A stretch of 64,000 nt of DNA, from the NCBI RefSeq assembly GCF_024213665.1, contig NZ_JANAVP010000003.1, forward strand, positions 191,531-255,530, given 5' to 3'. This document shows positions 53,997-62,867 of this stretch, piece by piece. Below the pieces are notes generated by a model that was not told the DNA's origin, did not search any database, and saw nothing but the letters and a program-made list of their open reading frames with translations. Source of the stretch: Streptomyces sp. A3M-1-3. Lineage in GTDB: Bacteria; Actinomycetota; Actinomycetes; Streptomycetales; Streptomycetaceae. Each line of letters starts with the position of its first letter. Position 1 is the stretch's first letter. Both the position numbers and the translations under genes were made by a program.

Positions 53997-55439
53997 TCAG
54001 GCCGCTTCGCGGGCGCGGATGCGGGCGACGAGCCCCAGCACCACGTCCAGTACCAGGAAGGCCAGCAGGCTGATTCCGAGCAGCGGGACGAACCAGCCGG
54101 TCAGCGCGGTCGCCGCCGCCAGCGGCAGCAGGACGGGGACCGGCACCCGGCGCCACGCGCCACGCGGCATCGGCCGGCCCACGCTCAGCCTGCGCTCCTT
54201 CGTCGGCCGGCGCAGCCACCACATCCGGTAGCCCCAGATGATCAGCATGATCAGCGCGAGCATGAGGACCGCCAGCGCCAGCTGGTTCGCCAGGCCCAGG
54301 AAGACGCCCATGTGGGCGTCGATCCCGAAACGGGTCAGCTTGGCGAGCACGGGGTAGTCGGCGAAGCGCAGTTCGTCCAGCACCTTGCCGTCGGCCGGGT
54401 CGACCGCCACCGAGTCCAGGTGGACGGGGAACTGCTTGTCGGTCTCCTTGACGACATATCCGTTGCCCTCGCTCGGCAGGATCACCGAGACCTGGCGGCC
54501 GTCGATACCGCTCGCGCGGGCGGCTTCGAGGGCCTTGTCGACGCCGACGTCCTTGCCCTGGTGGGCTCCTCCGCCGGAGCCGCCGCCGTGGCCTTCGTGG
54601 CCACCGCCGCCGGCGCCCCCGTCGAGGGCCGCGGAGACCACCGGGCTGGCGCCGCCGAGCTGGTCCTGGACCTTGCCGATGTTCTCGCCGGCGTACCGGG
54701 ACCAGGTCAGACCGGTGGCGGAGAGCAGCACCAGGCCGATGACCGCCCACAGGCCGACCGAGCCGTGCCAGGACAGCGTCCTGCGGCGGCCGGTGACGCC
54801 GCGCTCGGGCACGATCAGGGCCCGCTTCCTGGACCGCTTACGGCCGGCCCGGAGCAGCAGCCCGCCGAGGGCGACCACCCACAGCCAGCTGGCGGCCAGT
54901 TCGCTGTAGTAGCGGCCCGTTTCGCCGAGCCGCAGATCACGGTGCAGCTCGTCGAGCCAGGTGCGCAGCGGGAGGGCCCCCGAACTGCCGAAGCTGGTGA
55001 GCTCACCCCGTACCTCCGCGGTGTACGGATTGACGAAGACGGCGAGGGACTTGTCCTCGTCGACCTCGGGGGTGGTCATCAGGACGCGGCTGGTCGCGCC
55101 GTCCTCGGCCGACGGCCAGACGGCCGTCACCGTGCCCTCGGGGTGGGCGGCGCGGGCGGCCGCGACCTGGGCGTCGAGCGGCTTGGCCGCGTCGCCGACG
55201 GGCACCTCCAGCTCATGGCTGTAGATGATCTTCTCCGCCTGGAAGGAGAGGGCGTACAGCAGCCCGCTCACGGCGGCGAGGAGGAGGAGCGGGGCGATGA
55301 GGATGCCCGCGTAGAAATGTATGCGCAGTACGAGGGGACGCAGGGTGCTCCACGTCGACGGGCGCGCTTGCCGGTCGGCGGGGGTTGGGGCGGGTTCGGT
55401 GGTTTCTTCTGTCCCCTTGACGGGGTCGTCAATGGCCAT
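53997..55439 (-). CDS. PepSY-associated transmembrane protein
   Basis: 480 residues. Four transmembrane segments with the PepSY-TM pattern: RPLVLRIHFYAGILIAPLLLL, ELAASWLWVVALGGLLLRAG, SWHGSVGLWAVIGLVLLSATGL, IDAHMGVFLGLANQLAL. Extracellular loops carry PepSY-like domains and a His/Gly-rich stretch (HEGHGGGSGGGAHQG) likely to bind metal. Members are linked to iron or copper handling. ATG 55439 has an AGGA site; 27 bp upstream another ATG (55466) lacks one. The His-rich protein gene is next on the same strand. Confidence 0.9.
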   Translation of the reverse strand: MAIDDPVKGTEETTEPAPTPADRQARPSTWSTLRPLVLRIHFYAGILIAPLLLLAAVSGLLYALSFQAEKIIYSHELEVPVGDAAKPLDAQVAAARAAHPEGTVTAVWPSAEDGATSRVLMTTPEVDEDKSLAVFVNPYTAEVRGELTSFGSSGALPLRTWLDELHRDLRLGETGRYYSELAASWLWVVALGGLLLRAGRKRSRKRALIVPERGVTGRRRTLSWHGSVGLWAVIGLVLLSATGLTWSRYAGENIGKVQDQLGGASPVVSAALDGGAGGGGHEGHGGGSGGGAHQGKDVGVDKALEAARASGIDGRQVSVILPSEGNGYVVKETDKQFPVHLDSVAVDPADGKVLDELRFADYPVLAKLTRFGIDAHMGVFLGLANQLALAVLMLALIMLIIWGYRMWWLRRPTKERRLSVGRPMPRGAWRRVPVPVLLPLAAATALTGWFVPLLGISLLAFLVLDVVLGLVARIRAREAA

Positions 55440-55498
55440 GGTTGTCCTAGGAGTCGGCGTAGACATGGGGAATCGGCCCCCAGGTCACGCCGCGTGTA

Positions 55499-56146
55499 CT
55501 AGGCGGCGGTGGTACGGCCGGGGGCCGTGGCGCGGGTGAACACCCGGGCGGGCGGTCCTCGGCGGGAGAGCGTGTGCGCGAGCAGTACGCCGTGGATGCG
55601 GGGCGTCGGCCGGGCCTCCGCGCGGACCAGGTGCGGGGCCTCCGGCACGCGGATGCGGACGGACGAGAGCAGCAGCAGGCGCAGCGGGGCGAACGCGAGT
55701 GTGCCGAGGGTGCGGGCCAGCCGGAACGCGGCGGCCTCGCCGCCGGCGAGCCACAGCGCGCAGACGAGGGCGGCGAGGAGGTGGGCGACGAGCATCCCGG
55801 CGGAGCTGTGGCTCGCGGCGCCCGTGGTGAGCGTCTCGCTCGCCATGCCGGTGTGGGCGTGCGGCGCGTGCGCGTCCTGGTGCGGCTGCGCCGTGCCGAA
55901 GATCAGGTGCAGGGCGCCTTGGACTGCGAGCAGTCCGGCACCGATGGAGGGGATGCCGCGGCGCCGGCCGCCGGCCAGCCAGGCGGCGGTGCCGGTGACG
56001 GCGAATGCAGCGAAAAGCGCACCGATCGGTATGTCGTGCGCGGACATGTACGAATGCCCCACCGCGGCCAAAGCCACGCACACTGCCGCGAATACCGCGG
56101 CCCGCGTGGCGCGCATCGGCGACCGGGCATCCGTCATGGTGGGCAC
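55499..56146 (-). CDS. His-rich integral membrane protein
   Basis: 215 residues. Five or so hydrophobic segments; between the third and fourth lies a periplasmic-type His-rich loop (TAQPHQDAHAPHAHTG) and a second His cluster (GAASHSSAGMLVAH). It lies 59 bp upstream of the PepSY protein on the same strand, so the pair is likely one metal-related operon. GTG 56146 is spaced from GAGGATGG; ATG 56137 is possible. Confidence 0.75.
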   Translation of the reverse strand: MPTMTDARSPMRATRAAVFAAVCVALAAVGHSYMSAHDIPIGALFAAFAVTGTAAWLAGGRRRGIPSIGAGLLAVQGALHLIFGTAQPHQDAHAPHAHTGMASETLTTGAASHSSAGMLVAHLLAALVCALWLAGGEAAAFRLARTLGTLAFAPLRLLLLSSVRIRVPEAPHLVRAEARPTPRIHGVLLAHTLSRRGPPARVFTRATAPGRTTAA

Positions 56147-56722
56147 ATGGTGCCATCCTCGCGGGGGCGGTGCGGAGGCCGGGGCGGAAGTAGGCGGGAG
56201 CCGCCCGCCGACGCCCGCCGACGCCCGCGCGTGCGTGGGGCAGCCCGCCGCTGCGCGGCGGGGTCTCCCACCCGCCCGCCCGTTCGACGGCGGCGAGGAG
56301 CTTCAGGCCCCTCGCCGGGGCAGCCCCTCCGTCGGCGGGTGCGGGTGCGCTGGCACCGCCGCACGCCCCACTGGCCCCCGCAAGGGCCGCCCGCCGACGG
56401 CGGCCGCCGGTGCGCTGCCCGCGATCGCGACGCAGCTGTTCATCACGGAGCGGGCGATCGCGAAGCACACCTCCGACATCCTCGCGAAGCCGGCCCTGCC
56501 GGTCTCGGACGACGACAACCGGCGGGTGCTGGCGGTACTGGCGTATCTGGACCGGGATTGAGATCAGGCCACCGATACGCGGTACATACGCCCGGTTTGC
56601 GGATGGAGATTAGTACGAACTCGGAATTGCTTTGAACAGGGCGTGACGCGGATCCGTATGGAACGTCGCGCTTCTCCCCTGCCGGGCGTCCCCCTACCCC
56701 GGCATCGAAGCAGAGGAGTTCC
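56147..56722. other. Intergenic region with a regulator relic
   Basis: 576 bp. Apart from the response-regulator fragment at 56413-56561, I see no gene; other frames here are low-complexity antisense. The AT-richer stretch near 56600-56700 should hold the promoter of the DUF1996 gene. Confidence 0.6.
56413..56561 (+). pseudogene. NarL/LuxR-type response regulator, C-terminal fragment
   Basis: About 48 residues (IATQLFITERAIAKHTSDIL, then PVSDDDNRRVLAVLAYLDRD) match the last two helices and tail of NarL-family DNA-binding domains. The receiver, linker and first HTH helix are missing, and the frame upstream is not coding. It is a deletion relic. Confidence 0.75.
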
Positions 56723-58222
56723 ATGGGACACGCATCGCGCAAACGATCAACACTGGCAAACCGGGCAATAGCCGCCTCAGCTGCATTGATTCTGGGCGGA
56801 GGTGGGCTGGTCGCGGCCAATGTCTACGCCTCCGCAGGAGAGGGCAAATGGGGCGGCAACCGCCCCCTCCAGGGCGAGAACGCGGGGCAGCAGGTTTCCA
56901 CCATCGACTGCCCGGAGGTCGCGAATGGGCTGCCTGATGTGCCGCAGCAGTCTCGCGGTGAAGTCGACCGTGAACTGGCGGCGATCGACACTCAGATCAC
57001 TGACGCCTACAAGCAGTTCGCGGACCAGAAGGAGCAGATCGAAAGAGATCCGAACCTCGGAAAGAACGCCATTCTCGATCCTCTGGAGGACAGGCGTCGC
57101 GCCTCCATCGATCGCATAGCCGTCGCGATCGGCCGTTCCGGTCAGCAGCCGGGCAACCTCGAGGGAATGGCCCCCTGCACGCTGCGCGCCGAGGAGAACC
57201 AGAACGGACAGGGCCAGGAGAACGGCCAGAACCAGGGCCAGAATCAAGGTCAGGGCGACGGCCAGGACCAGGGTCAGGGCGACGGTCAGGACGGCAACGG
57301 CGACGGCGATCAAGGCGGTGAGCAGGAGCAACAGGGCAACGGGCCCAGCCCGGACGACTTTGTCGACATCACGACCGTTCAGCCCAATGTCAAGGCCCCC
57401 CGGAAGAAGCGCAACGCCTCCAGGGGCACATTCACCACCGATTGCGGCGTGAATGAGAACGGAAAGTTCAATCCGGACAACGTCATCGTCGCCCCCGGTG
57501 TGAGCAATGGCGCGCACCATATGCACGATTACGTCGGCAACCAGGCCAATGACGCCTTCGCGAGCGACGACGACCTGGCGAACGGCGACACGACCTGCCG
57601 GAACCAGGGCGACAGGTCCACGTACTACTGGCCCGTCCTGCGACTGCAGAATGGCCAGGACGAGGCCGACGTCAACGACGACGGTGGCGGCAAGGACCAG
57701 AATATCGGCGAGATCCAGACGCCGGACCAAGTCACTCTGAAGTTCGTCGGCAGCCCGGCGTCGAAGGTCGTCGCCATGCCGCGCTTTCTCCGGATCATCA
57801 CCGGGGACGCCAAGGCATTCACCAACGGTGACGCGAACGCGAATGCGTCATGGAGTTGCACCGGGTTCGAGAACCGGCAGCTGAAGGACAAGTACCCGAT
57901 CTGCCCCGAGGGCAGCAAGGTGGTACGGACTTTCAAGTTCCAGAGCTGCTGGGACGGCCAGAACACCGACAGCGCCAATCACCGTACGCATGTGGCATTC
58001 GCGGACGCAAACGGCCGGTGCCAGAATGGGTTCAAGGCGATTCCGCAGCTTCAGCAGCGGATCGTCTACGACGTACCGCCCGGTCCGGGATTCGCGGTCG
58101 ACTCCTTCCCGGAGCAGCTGCACAAGCCCGCCACCGACCACGGCGACTTCATCAACGTCTTCGACCAGAACGTGATGAAGAAGGTGGTCTCCTGCATCAA
58201 CGGTGGCCGCAAGTGCACCTGA
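56723..58222 (+). CDS. DUF1996 secreted protein with Q/N/G-rich linker
   Basis: 499 residues. A signal peptide ([24 protein letters not shown]), a Cys-bracketed helical domain ([14 protein letters not shown] to [10 protein letters not shown]), a Gln/Asn/Gly-rich repetitive linker (~residues 160-210), and the DUF1996 domain ([50 protein letters not shown]). DUF1996 occurs in secreted actinobacterial and fungal proteins with cellulose- or surface-related contexts but no proven reaction. A terminator follows. Confidence 0.93.
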   Translation: MGHASRKRSTLANRAIAASAALILGGGGLVAANVYASAGEGKWGGNRPLQGENAGQQVSTIDCPEVANGLPDVPQQSRGEVDRELAAIDTQITDAYKQFADQKEQIERDPNLGKNAILDPLEDRRRASIDRIAVAIGRSGQQPGNLEGMAPCTLRAEENQNGQGQENGQNQGQNQGQGDGQDQGQGDGQDGNGDGDQGGEQEQQGNGPSPDDFVDITTVQPNVKAPRKKRNASRGTFTTDCGVNENGKFNPDNVIVAPGVSNGAHHMHDYVGNQANDAFASDDDLANGDTTCRNQGDRSTYYWPVLRLQNGQDEADVNDDGGGKDQNIGEIQTPDQVTLKFVGSPASKVVAMPRFLRIITGDAKAFTNGDANANASWSCTGFENRQLKDKYPICPEGSKVVRTFKFQSCWDGQNTDSANHRTHVAFADANGRCQNGFKAIPQLQQRIVYDVPPGPGFAVDSFPEQLHKPATDHGDFINVFDQNVMKKVVSCINGGRKCT

Positions 58223-58232
58223 GCCTCTGACC

Positions 58233-58266
58233 AGCGGAGGGCGGCGGTGGCCGCCGTCCTCCGCTT
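58233..58266 (+). terminator. Terminator after the DUF1996 gene
   Basis: A 15-bp stem (AGCGGAGGGCGGCGG with one mismatch to its complement) and a 3-base loop, ending in TTTT; 11 bp after the stop. Confidence 0.85.
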
Positions 58267-58279
58267 TTGGCCTGCGCGG

Positions 58280-58750
58280 TCAGCTCCCGTGGTGACCGGA
58301 GTGCCCGGACTCGTTCCCCCCACTGCCACTGCTCCCCGAGTGGTCCGAGCCCGACTCCACTGTCCCGCCGAGCCGGCCGCGCAGCGTCTTGACCACCTCC
58401 GGCTCGCCGACGGCGACCCACTTGCGCCCGACCAGGTACTCACCGCCGTAGTCCTTGGCGCTGTTCAGCCACTCCCGCTGACCCCGGTCCGTGGTGAATG
58501 TGGCGAGCACCCAACTGCCGTCTTCCGTCTTGCAGTTGGCCTGCCGCAGTTCCGCCGCCTCCGTCTGGATGTTCGGCTTGCAGTCCGTCTTCGCCGCCAG
58601 CTGTTCCAGGCTGCCGGTCGCGGTCTCCGGCGCTTCCTTCTTGGCGTTGTCGCCGCTCTTGCCGTCCGATGTGCCGTCCGAGCTGCAGCCCGTCACCAAC
58701 GTGAGGGCCAGCACCGCCGCGGCAGCTGCTATGTGGGGGTACTTGCGCAT
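58280..58750 (-). CDS. Small lipoprotein
   Basis: 156 residues. Lipoprotein signal (AVLALTLVTGCSSDG), a Lys/Gly/Ser linker, a folded domain with two Cys (KTDCKPNIQTEAAELRQANCKTEDGSW), and a His/Ser/Gly-rich tail. Convergent with the DUF1996 gene, divergent from the sigma-like gene. No recognised family. Confidence 0.8.
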   Translation of the reverse strand: MRKYPHIAAAAAVLALTLVTGCSSDGTSDGKSGDNAKKEAPETATGSLEQLAAKTDCKPNIQTEAAELRQANCKTEDGSWVLATFTTDRGQREWLNSAKDYGGEYLVGRKWVAVGEPEVVKTLRGRLGGTVESGSDHSGSSGSGGNESGHSGHHGS

Positions 58751-58845
58751 CTGGCCATCGTGCCCCGTGCGCCACTCCCGTGGGGCGCGAATGGACGGAT
58801 CGCGCGCCCCCGGCGCCGAGGTGACCATCCGACGATTCGCTCGTT

Positions 58846-60828
58846 TTGCTGAACGTGCCCCCACAGGATGCCGTTACCCGCACCGCACCCGCCCCCATCG
58901 ACGTCGAGCAGGCCGAGGCCGCACTCGTCGAGCACTACCCGCGGCTGGTGCGGCTCGCCTATCTGGTGCTGCCCCCCACCCTCGGCCGCAACCGGCGGGT
59001 ACTGACCGCGCACTCCCTCGTCCAGCGCGCGCTGCCCCGCAACCGCTCGGCGGGCACCGCGGCCGACATCCCCGTACCGCGCCCGGAGGCGGCGGACGGG
59101 ACCGCCGCCGACCCCGGCTATGCGTACGTACGCGGGCGCGTGCTGCGGACCGCGCTGGAAGCCGGGCTTCCGCTCCGGCGGCGGGCGTGGCCCAAGCGGG
59201 CACAGCTGCCTCCGCTGCTGCCCCAGGTGTGGGGCCTGCGGTTGTTCCCGCGCTCGGGCGGCGCCGACGAACTCGCCCTGGACCAGCGGCTGTCCACGCT
59301 GTCCGGGCCGGGCCGCGCCGCGTTCGCCCTGCGGGGTCTTGAGCACCTGGGGGACGCGGCCGCCGGGCGGGTACTCGCCGCCGCCGGGGTGGCCGACCCG
59401 CAGGCGGCCCTGTCCGAGGCCGACCGCATGGACGCCGACGCGGGCCGGACCCCGGCGGGCCGGTCCCCGGCCGCGCTGCTGGACTCCCCCGAGTTCGACC
59501 CCTGTTCTCTGCAGGCGCGCCCCACCGACCTGATGCGGCGCAGGCAGCACGCGAAGGCGGCGCTGGCGGCCACGGCCGCGGTGCTGGTGTGCGGCGCGCT
59601 GCTGGGGCTGCCCGGGGACGGGTGGGGGCCGGACGGAGCGGCCGCGCCGCCGTACGCCCGCAATCCGGCTTCCGAACAGGCCCTGGACCCCGGCCGGCTG
59701 ACCCTCGTCGCTCCGACCGCGTGGCGCTCCTCGACGCGTACCGACTTCTCCGTCTGGCCGGCCCGCGGCGACCGCACCAGCGACCGTTCCCTGCTGCGCC
59801 GCGCGCTCGCCGTCTGGGCCCGGCCCGGCGCCTCCGTGCAGGTGTCGGCCACCCCCGGCACCCCGGCCGGGCCCCCGCCCGGCCCGCCGCAGCTGCTGTT
59901 CGCCGGGGCGGTCGACCAGGCCGTGGTGGTCCTGCTGTACGACGGACTGCGCGTGGTGCGGTACGCGGAGCCCAAGGACGGCGCGGGCGGCGGGGGCGGC
60001 GCGGCGCTCGACTTCGCCCGCGCCGACGGGGCGGACGCCGCCACGGCCAACGCCCTGGTAGTGGGCCGTACCGATGGCAACGTCCGCTATCTCACCGCTC
60101 CCTGGGTGACCGGAGCGGCGGTACGGGATCTACTGCGGCCCGCCGACACCCCCACCGCGCTGAAGCGGACGGCGGACGGGGTGACCGTACCCGTCGCCGG
60201 CCCGGCCCAGGCCCGCGGCTGCGCCGGCTGGAACGCCCTCGAACTGACTGCGGACCGGGACACCCGCCTGATGACCGACCTCGGCGAACTCACCCCGGCG
60301 CGGCTGACCTCGGGCCCGCCGTCCGCCCCGCGCGACGTGTCGGGCCGCACCGCGCTCGCCGGCTGGGCACGCACCGCCTGCCTGCTGCCCGCGGTGCGCT
60401 CGCACGGCGTACGCAGCGTGAACGCCTGGCAGTACGCGAAACAGCGGCTGCCCGAGTCCAACGGCACCGCCACCTGGCTCTGCACCCGCGCCGAGACCTG
60501 GCGGGGCGCGGGCAGCCGGGTGCTGGCACAGTTCCACGCCCCGTCGACCCAGGAGTCGGCGCCCGGAGCGATCGCCGCCCGCGCCGAGGACTCACCGGCG
60601 TGCGGGGCGCGCGAGCCGCGGGTCCTTGCGGGCGTGCTGTGGAAGTCGCGGGGCGGGCAGTGGTACGTGCTGGCGGCGGGCAGCGCACAGTTCGCGTCGA
60701 TCACCACCTCGGGCGGGGTGAACGGCAGCGGCGTGGGCAGCCGGCTCGCCGTACCGGCGGCGGAGGGCGCGCGGGCGGAGCTGAACGGCCGGCTGGCGGA
60801 CGGCACGGAGGTCGACGCGTTGCGCTAG
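58846..60828 (+). CDS. Membrane protein with degenerate sigma-factor-like N-terminus
   Basis: 660 residues. Residues ~15-230 look like a degraded ECF sigma: AEAALVEHYPRLVRLAYLVLP resembles region 2 and LSTLSGPGRAAFALRGLEHLG region 4, but the -10-binding helices are poorly conserved. A transmembrane segment (~residues 236-256, KAALAATAAVLVCGALLGLP) follows, then ~400 extracellular residues with a few Cys. Start is TTG 58846 or GTG 58855. I recognise this as a conserved streptomycete architecture of unknown function. Confidence 0.75.
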   Translation: MLNVPPQDAVTRTAPAPIDVEQAEAALVEHYPRLVRLAYLVLPPTLGRNRRVLTAHSLVQRALPRNRSAGTAADIPVPRPEAADGTAADPGYAYVRGRVLRTALEAGLPLRRRAWPKRAQLPPLLPQVWGLRLFPRSGGADELALDQRLSTLSGPGRAAFALRGLEHLGDAAAGRVLAAAGVADPQAALSEADRMDADAGRTPAGRSPAALLDSPEFDPCSLQARPTDLMRRRQHAKAALAATAAVLVCGALLGLPGDGWGPDGAAAPPYARNPASEQALDPGRLTLVAPTAWRSSTRTDFSVWPARGDRTSDRSLLRRALAVWARPGASVQVSATPGTPAGPPPGPPQLLFAGAVDQAVVVLLYDGLRVVRYAEPKDGAGGGGGAALDFARADGADAATANALVVGRTDGNVRYLTAPWVTGAAVRDLLRPADTPTALKRTADGVTVPVAGPAQARGCAGWNALELTADRDTRLMTDLGELTPARLTSGPPSAPRDVSGRTALAGWARTACLLPAVRSHGVRSVNAWQYAKQRLPESNGTATWLCTRAETWRGAGSRVLAQFHAPSTQESAPGAIAARAEDSPACGAREPRVLAGVLWKSRGGQWYVLAAGSAQFASITTSGGVNGSGVGSRLAVPAAEGARAELNGRLADGTEVDALR

Positions 60829-60907
60829 GTGTGTTCTTCGCGGACCCGGTGAAGAACTCCGTGCACGGGCCTGTTGCCACCGCCTTACTCGTCAGTACAT
60901 TGACGTC

Positions 60908-61792
60908 ATGTCTAATACGCAACCCGCACCGGTGGCGTCGGAGCGCGTCCCGCTCAAAGCCCGCAAGGTCTCCTTCGCATGGGATGCCACCCCGCTCCAC
61001 TGGGTCCCAGGCGACCCGTTCACCGCGCACACCATCAACGTGCTGCATCTGCTGCTGCCCGCCGGTGAGCGCTGGTTCGTCCACGTGTACAAGCAGGTCC
61101 TGCCGTACATCCACGACGAGCAGCTGCGCGAGGACGTGATCGGCTTCATCGGGCAGGAGGCGATGCACTCCCAGGCCCACAACGACGTACTCCCCCACCT
61201 CAAGCGGCTGGGCCTCGACCCGACGCCGTACACCGCGCAGGTCGACTGGCTCTTCGAGAAGCTCCTCGGGGACAGGACCCTCCCGCCGGGGCGGGCGCGC
61301 GAGTGGTGGCTGATGGAGCGGGTCGCGATGATCGCCGCGATCGAGCACTACACCGCGTTCCTCGGCGACTGGGTGCTCAACGCGCGCGAGCTGGACCGGC
61401 GCGGGGCGGACCCGGTGATGCTGGACCTGCTGCGCTGGCACGGCGCCGAGGAGGTCGAGCACCGGTCCGTTGCCTTCGACCTCTTCATGCATGTGGACGG
61501 CGGCTACCGGCGGCGGGCCCGCACCTGGGCCACGGCCTTCTCGGCCCTCGTCTTCCTGTGGCAGCGGGGCGCGCGGTTCTTCATGGAGAACGACCCGACG
61601 CTGCCGGCCGGCAAGGCGACCATGACGGCGTTCATCCGCAGCGGCCGCCAGGGCGTCCTGCCCACCACCGGCGCGATGATCCGGTCCATACCCCGCTATC
61701 TGAGCCGCAGTTACCACCCCTCGCAGGAGGGCAGCACGGAGCAGGCCGTGGCCTACCTCGCCTCCTCCCCCGCAGCGAACGGCGGTGCCTGA
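60908..61792 (+). CDS. Metal-dependent hydrolase (diiron-type, PF10118-like)
   Basis: 294 residues. Helical protein with carboxylate/His motifs typical of a dinuclear metal site: FIGQEAMHSQAH, MIAAIEHYTAF, and HGAEEVEHRSVAFD. These match the family annotated as metal-dependent hydrolases. The reductase downstream (one base after the stop) suggests that it may be an oxygenase or desaturase partner fed with electrons; this is inference. Confidence 0.85.
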   Translation: MSNTQPAPVASERVPLKARKVSFAWDATPLHWVPGDPFTAHTINVLHLLLPAGERWFVHVYKQVLPYIHDEQLREDVIGFIGQEAMHSQAHNDVLPHLKRLGLDPTPYTAQVDWLFEKLLGDRTLPPGRAREWWLMERVAMIAAIEHYTAFLGDWVLNARELDRRGADPVMLDLLRWHGAEEVEHRSVAFDLFMHVDGGYRRRARTWATAFSALVFLWQRGARFFMENDPTLPAGKATMTAFIRSGRQGVLPTTGAMIRSIPRYLSRSYHPSQEGSTEQAVAYLASSPAANGGA

Positions 61793-61793
61793 C

Positions 61794-62867
61794 ATGCCCC
61801 GTATCCGTACCGTGCTGCTGGCAGCGGGAGCCCTCGTACTCACCCGGGGCGCGCTGCGCCGGCGCGTCCGGCGCTCACCCCTGTGGCCGCTGCCGGCCCT
61901 GGAGAACCCGGTCTCGGGCCAGGCCCAGGACCATGGCCACGGCAGCACGCGGGGGCTGCGCGTCACCGTGACCGAGCGGACGTCCCCCGCCTCCGGAGTC
62001 GTCCAACTCCGCCTCGGAGGTACGGATCTCCCTCCCTGGCAGCCGGGTGCCCATCTGGACCTGGTCCTCCCCTCGGGCCTGGTCCGGCAGTTCTCGCTCT
62101 GCGGCGACCCCGCCGAACCGGACAGCTACACCATCGCCACCCGCCTGATCGAGGACGGCCGCGGCGGCTCCCGCGAGGTCCACGAGCAGCTCCACGAAGG
62201 CAGCGAGGTGGAGATCCGCGGCCCGCGCAACCGCTTCGCCCTCGTCGACGCCCCCGCGTACGTCTTCGTGGCCGGAGGCATCGGGATCACCCCGGTGCTG
62301 CCGATGCTGCGCGCGGCCGAGGCGGCGGGGGCGGACTGGCGGCTGCTGTACTGCGGCCGTACGCGCGCCTCGATGCCGTTCCTCGACGAGGTCGAGAAGC
62401 TCGCCGGCCCGGAGCGGATCACGGTCGCGCCCGAGGACGAGGCGGGCCTGCCCGATCTCACGTCGGCGCTCGCCGCGATCCCGGCGGACGCGGCGGTCTA
62501 CTGCTGCGGCCCGGAAGGCCTGATGGAAGCCGCCGCCCGGGAACTCCCCACCGGCCGCACCCTGCACCTGGAGCGCTTCGCACCCCGCGCACTCACCGAC
62601 GGGTCGGGCGAGTTCGAGCTGGAACTCCACCGCACCGGCCGCACGCTCACAGTGCCGGCGGACTCCACAGTGCTGGCTGCCGTACGCAAGGAGCTGCCCA
62701 ACACCCCGTACTCCTGCGAGCAGGGCTTCTGCGGTACCTGCCGGCAGCGCGTCCTGGAGGGCGAGATCGACCACCGCGACGAGCTCCTCACGGACGGGGA
62801 ACGCGACGACTCGATGCTGATCTGTGTCTCGCGAGCGCGGGGCGGCCGCCTGGTGCTCGACCTCTAG
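61794..62867 (+). CDS. PDR/VanB-type reductase with C-terminal 2Fe-2S domain
   Basis: 357 residues. A membrane-type N-terminus, then a flavin-binding region (RQFSLCGDPAEPDSYTIA), NAD(P)-binding (AYVFVAGGIGITPVLPML, VYCCGPEGLMEAA), and a plant-type ferredoxin domain at the end (YSCEQGFCGTCRQRVLEG, with a later Cys in SMLICVSR). It transfers electrons from NAD(P)H to an oxygenase, most likely the diiron-type protein just upstream. ATG 61794 or GTG 61785. Confidence 0.92.
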   Translation: MPRIRTVLLAAGALVLTRGALRRRVRRSPLWPLPALENPVSGQAQDHGHGSTRGLRVTVTERTSPASGVVQLRLGGTDLPPWQPGAHLDLVLPSGLVRQFSLCGDPAEPDSYTIATRLIEDGRGGSREVHEQLHEGSEVEIRGPRNRFALVDAPAYVFVAGGIGITPVLPMLRAAEAAGADWRLLYCGRTRASMPFLDEVEKLAGPERITVAPEDEAGLPDLTSALAAIPADAAVYCCGPEGLMEAAARELPTGRTLHLERFAPRALTDGSGEFELELHRTGRTLTVPADSTVLAAVRKELPNTPYSCEQGFCGTCRQRVLEGEIDHRDELLTDGERDDSMLICVSRARGGRLVLDL

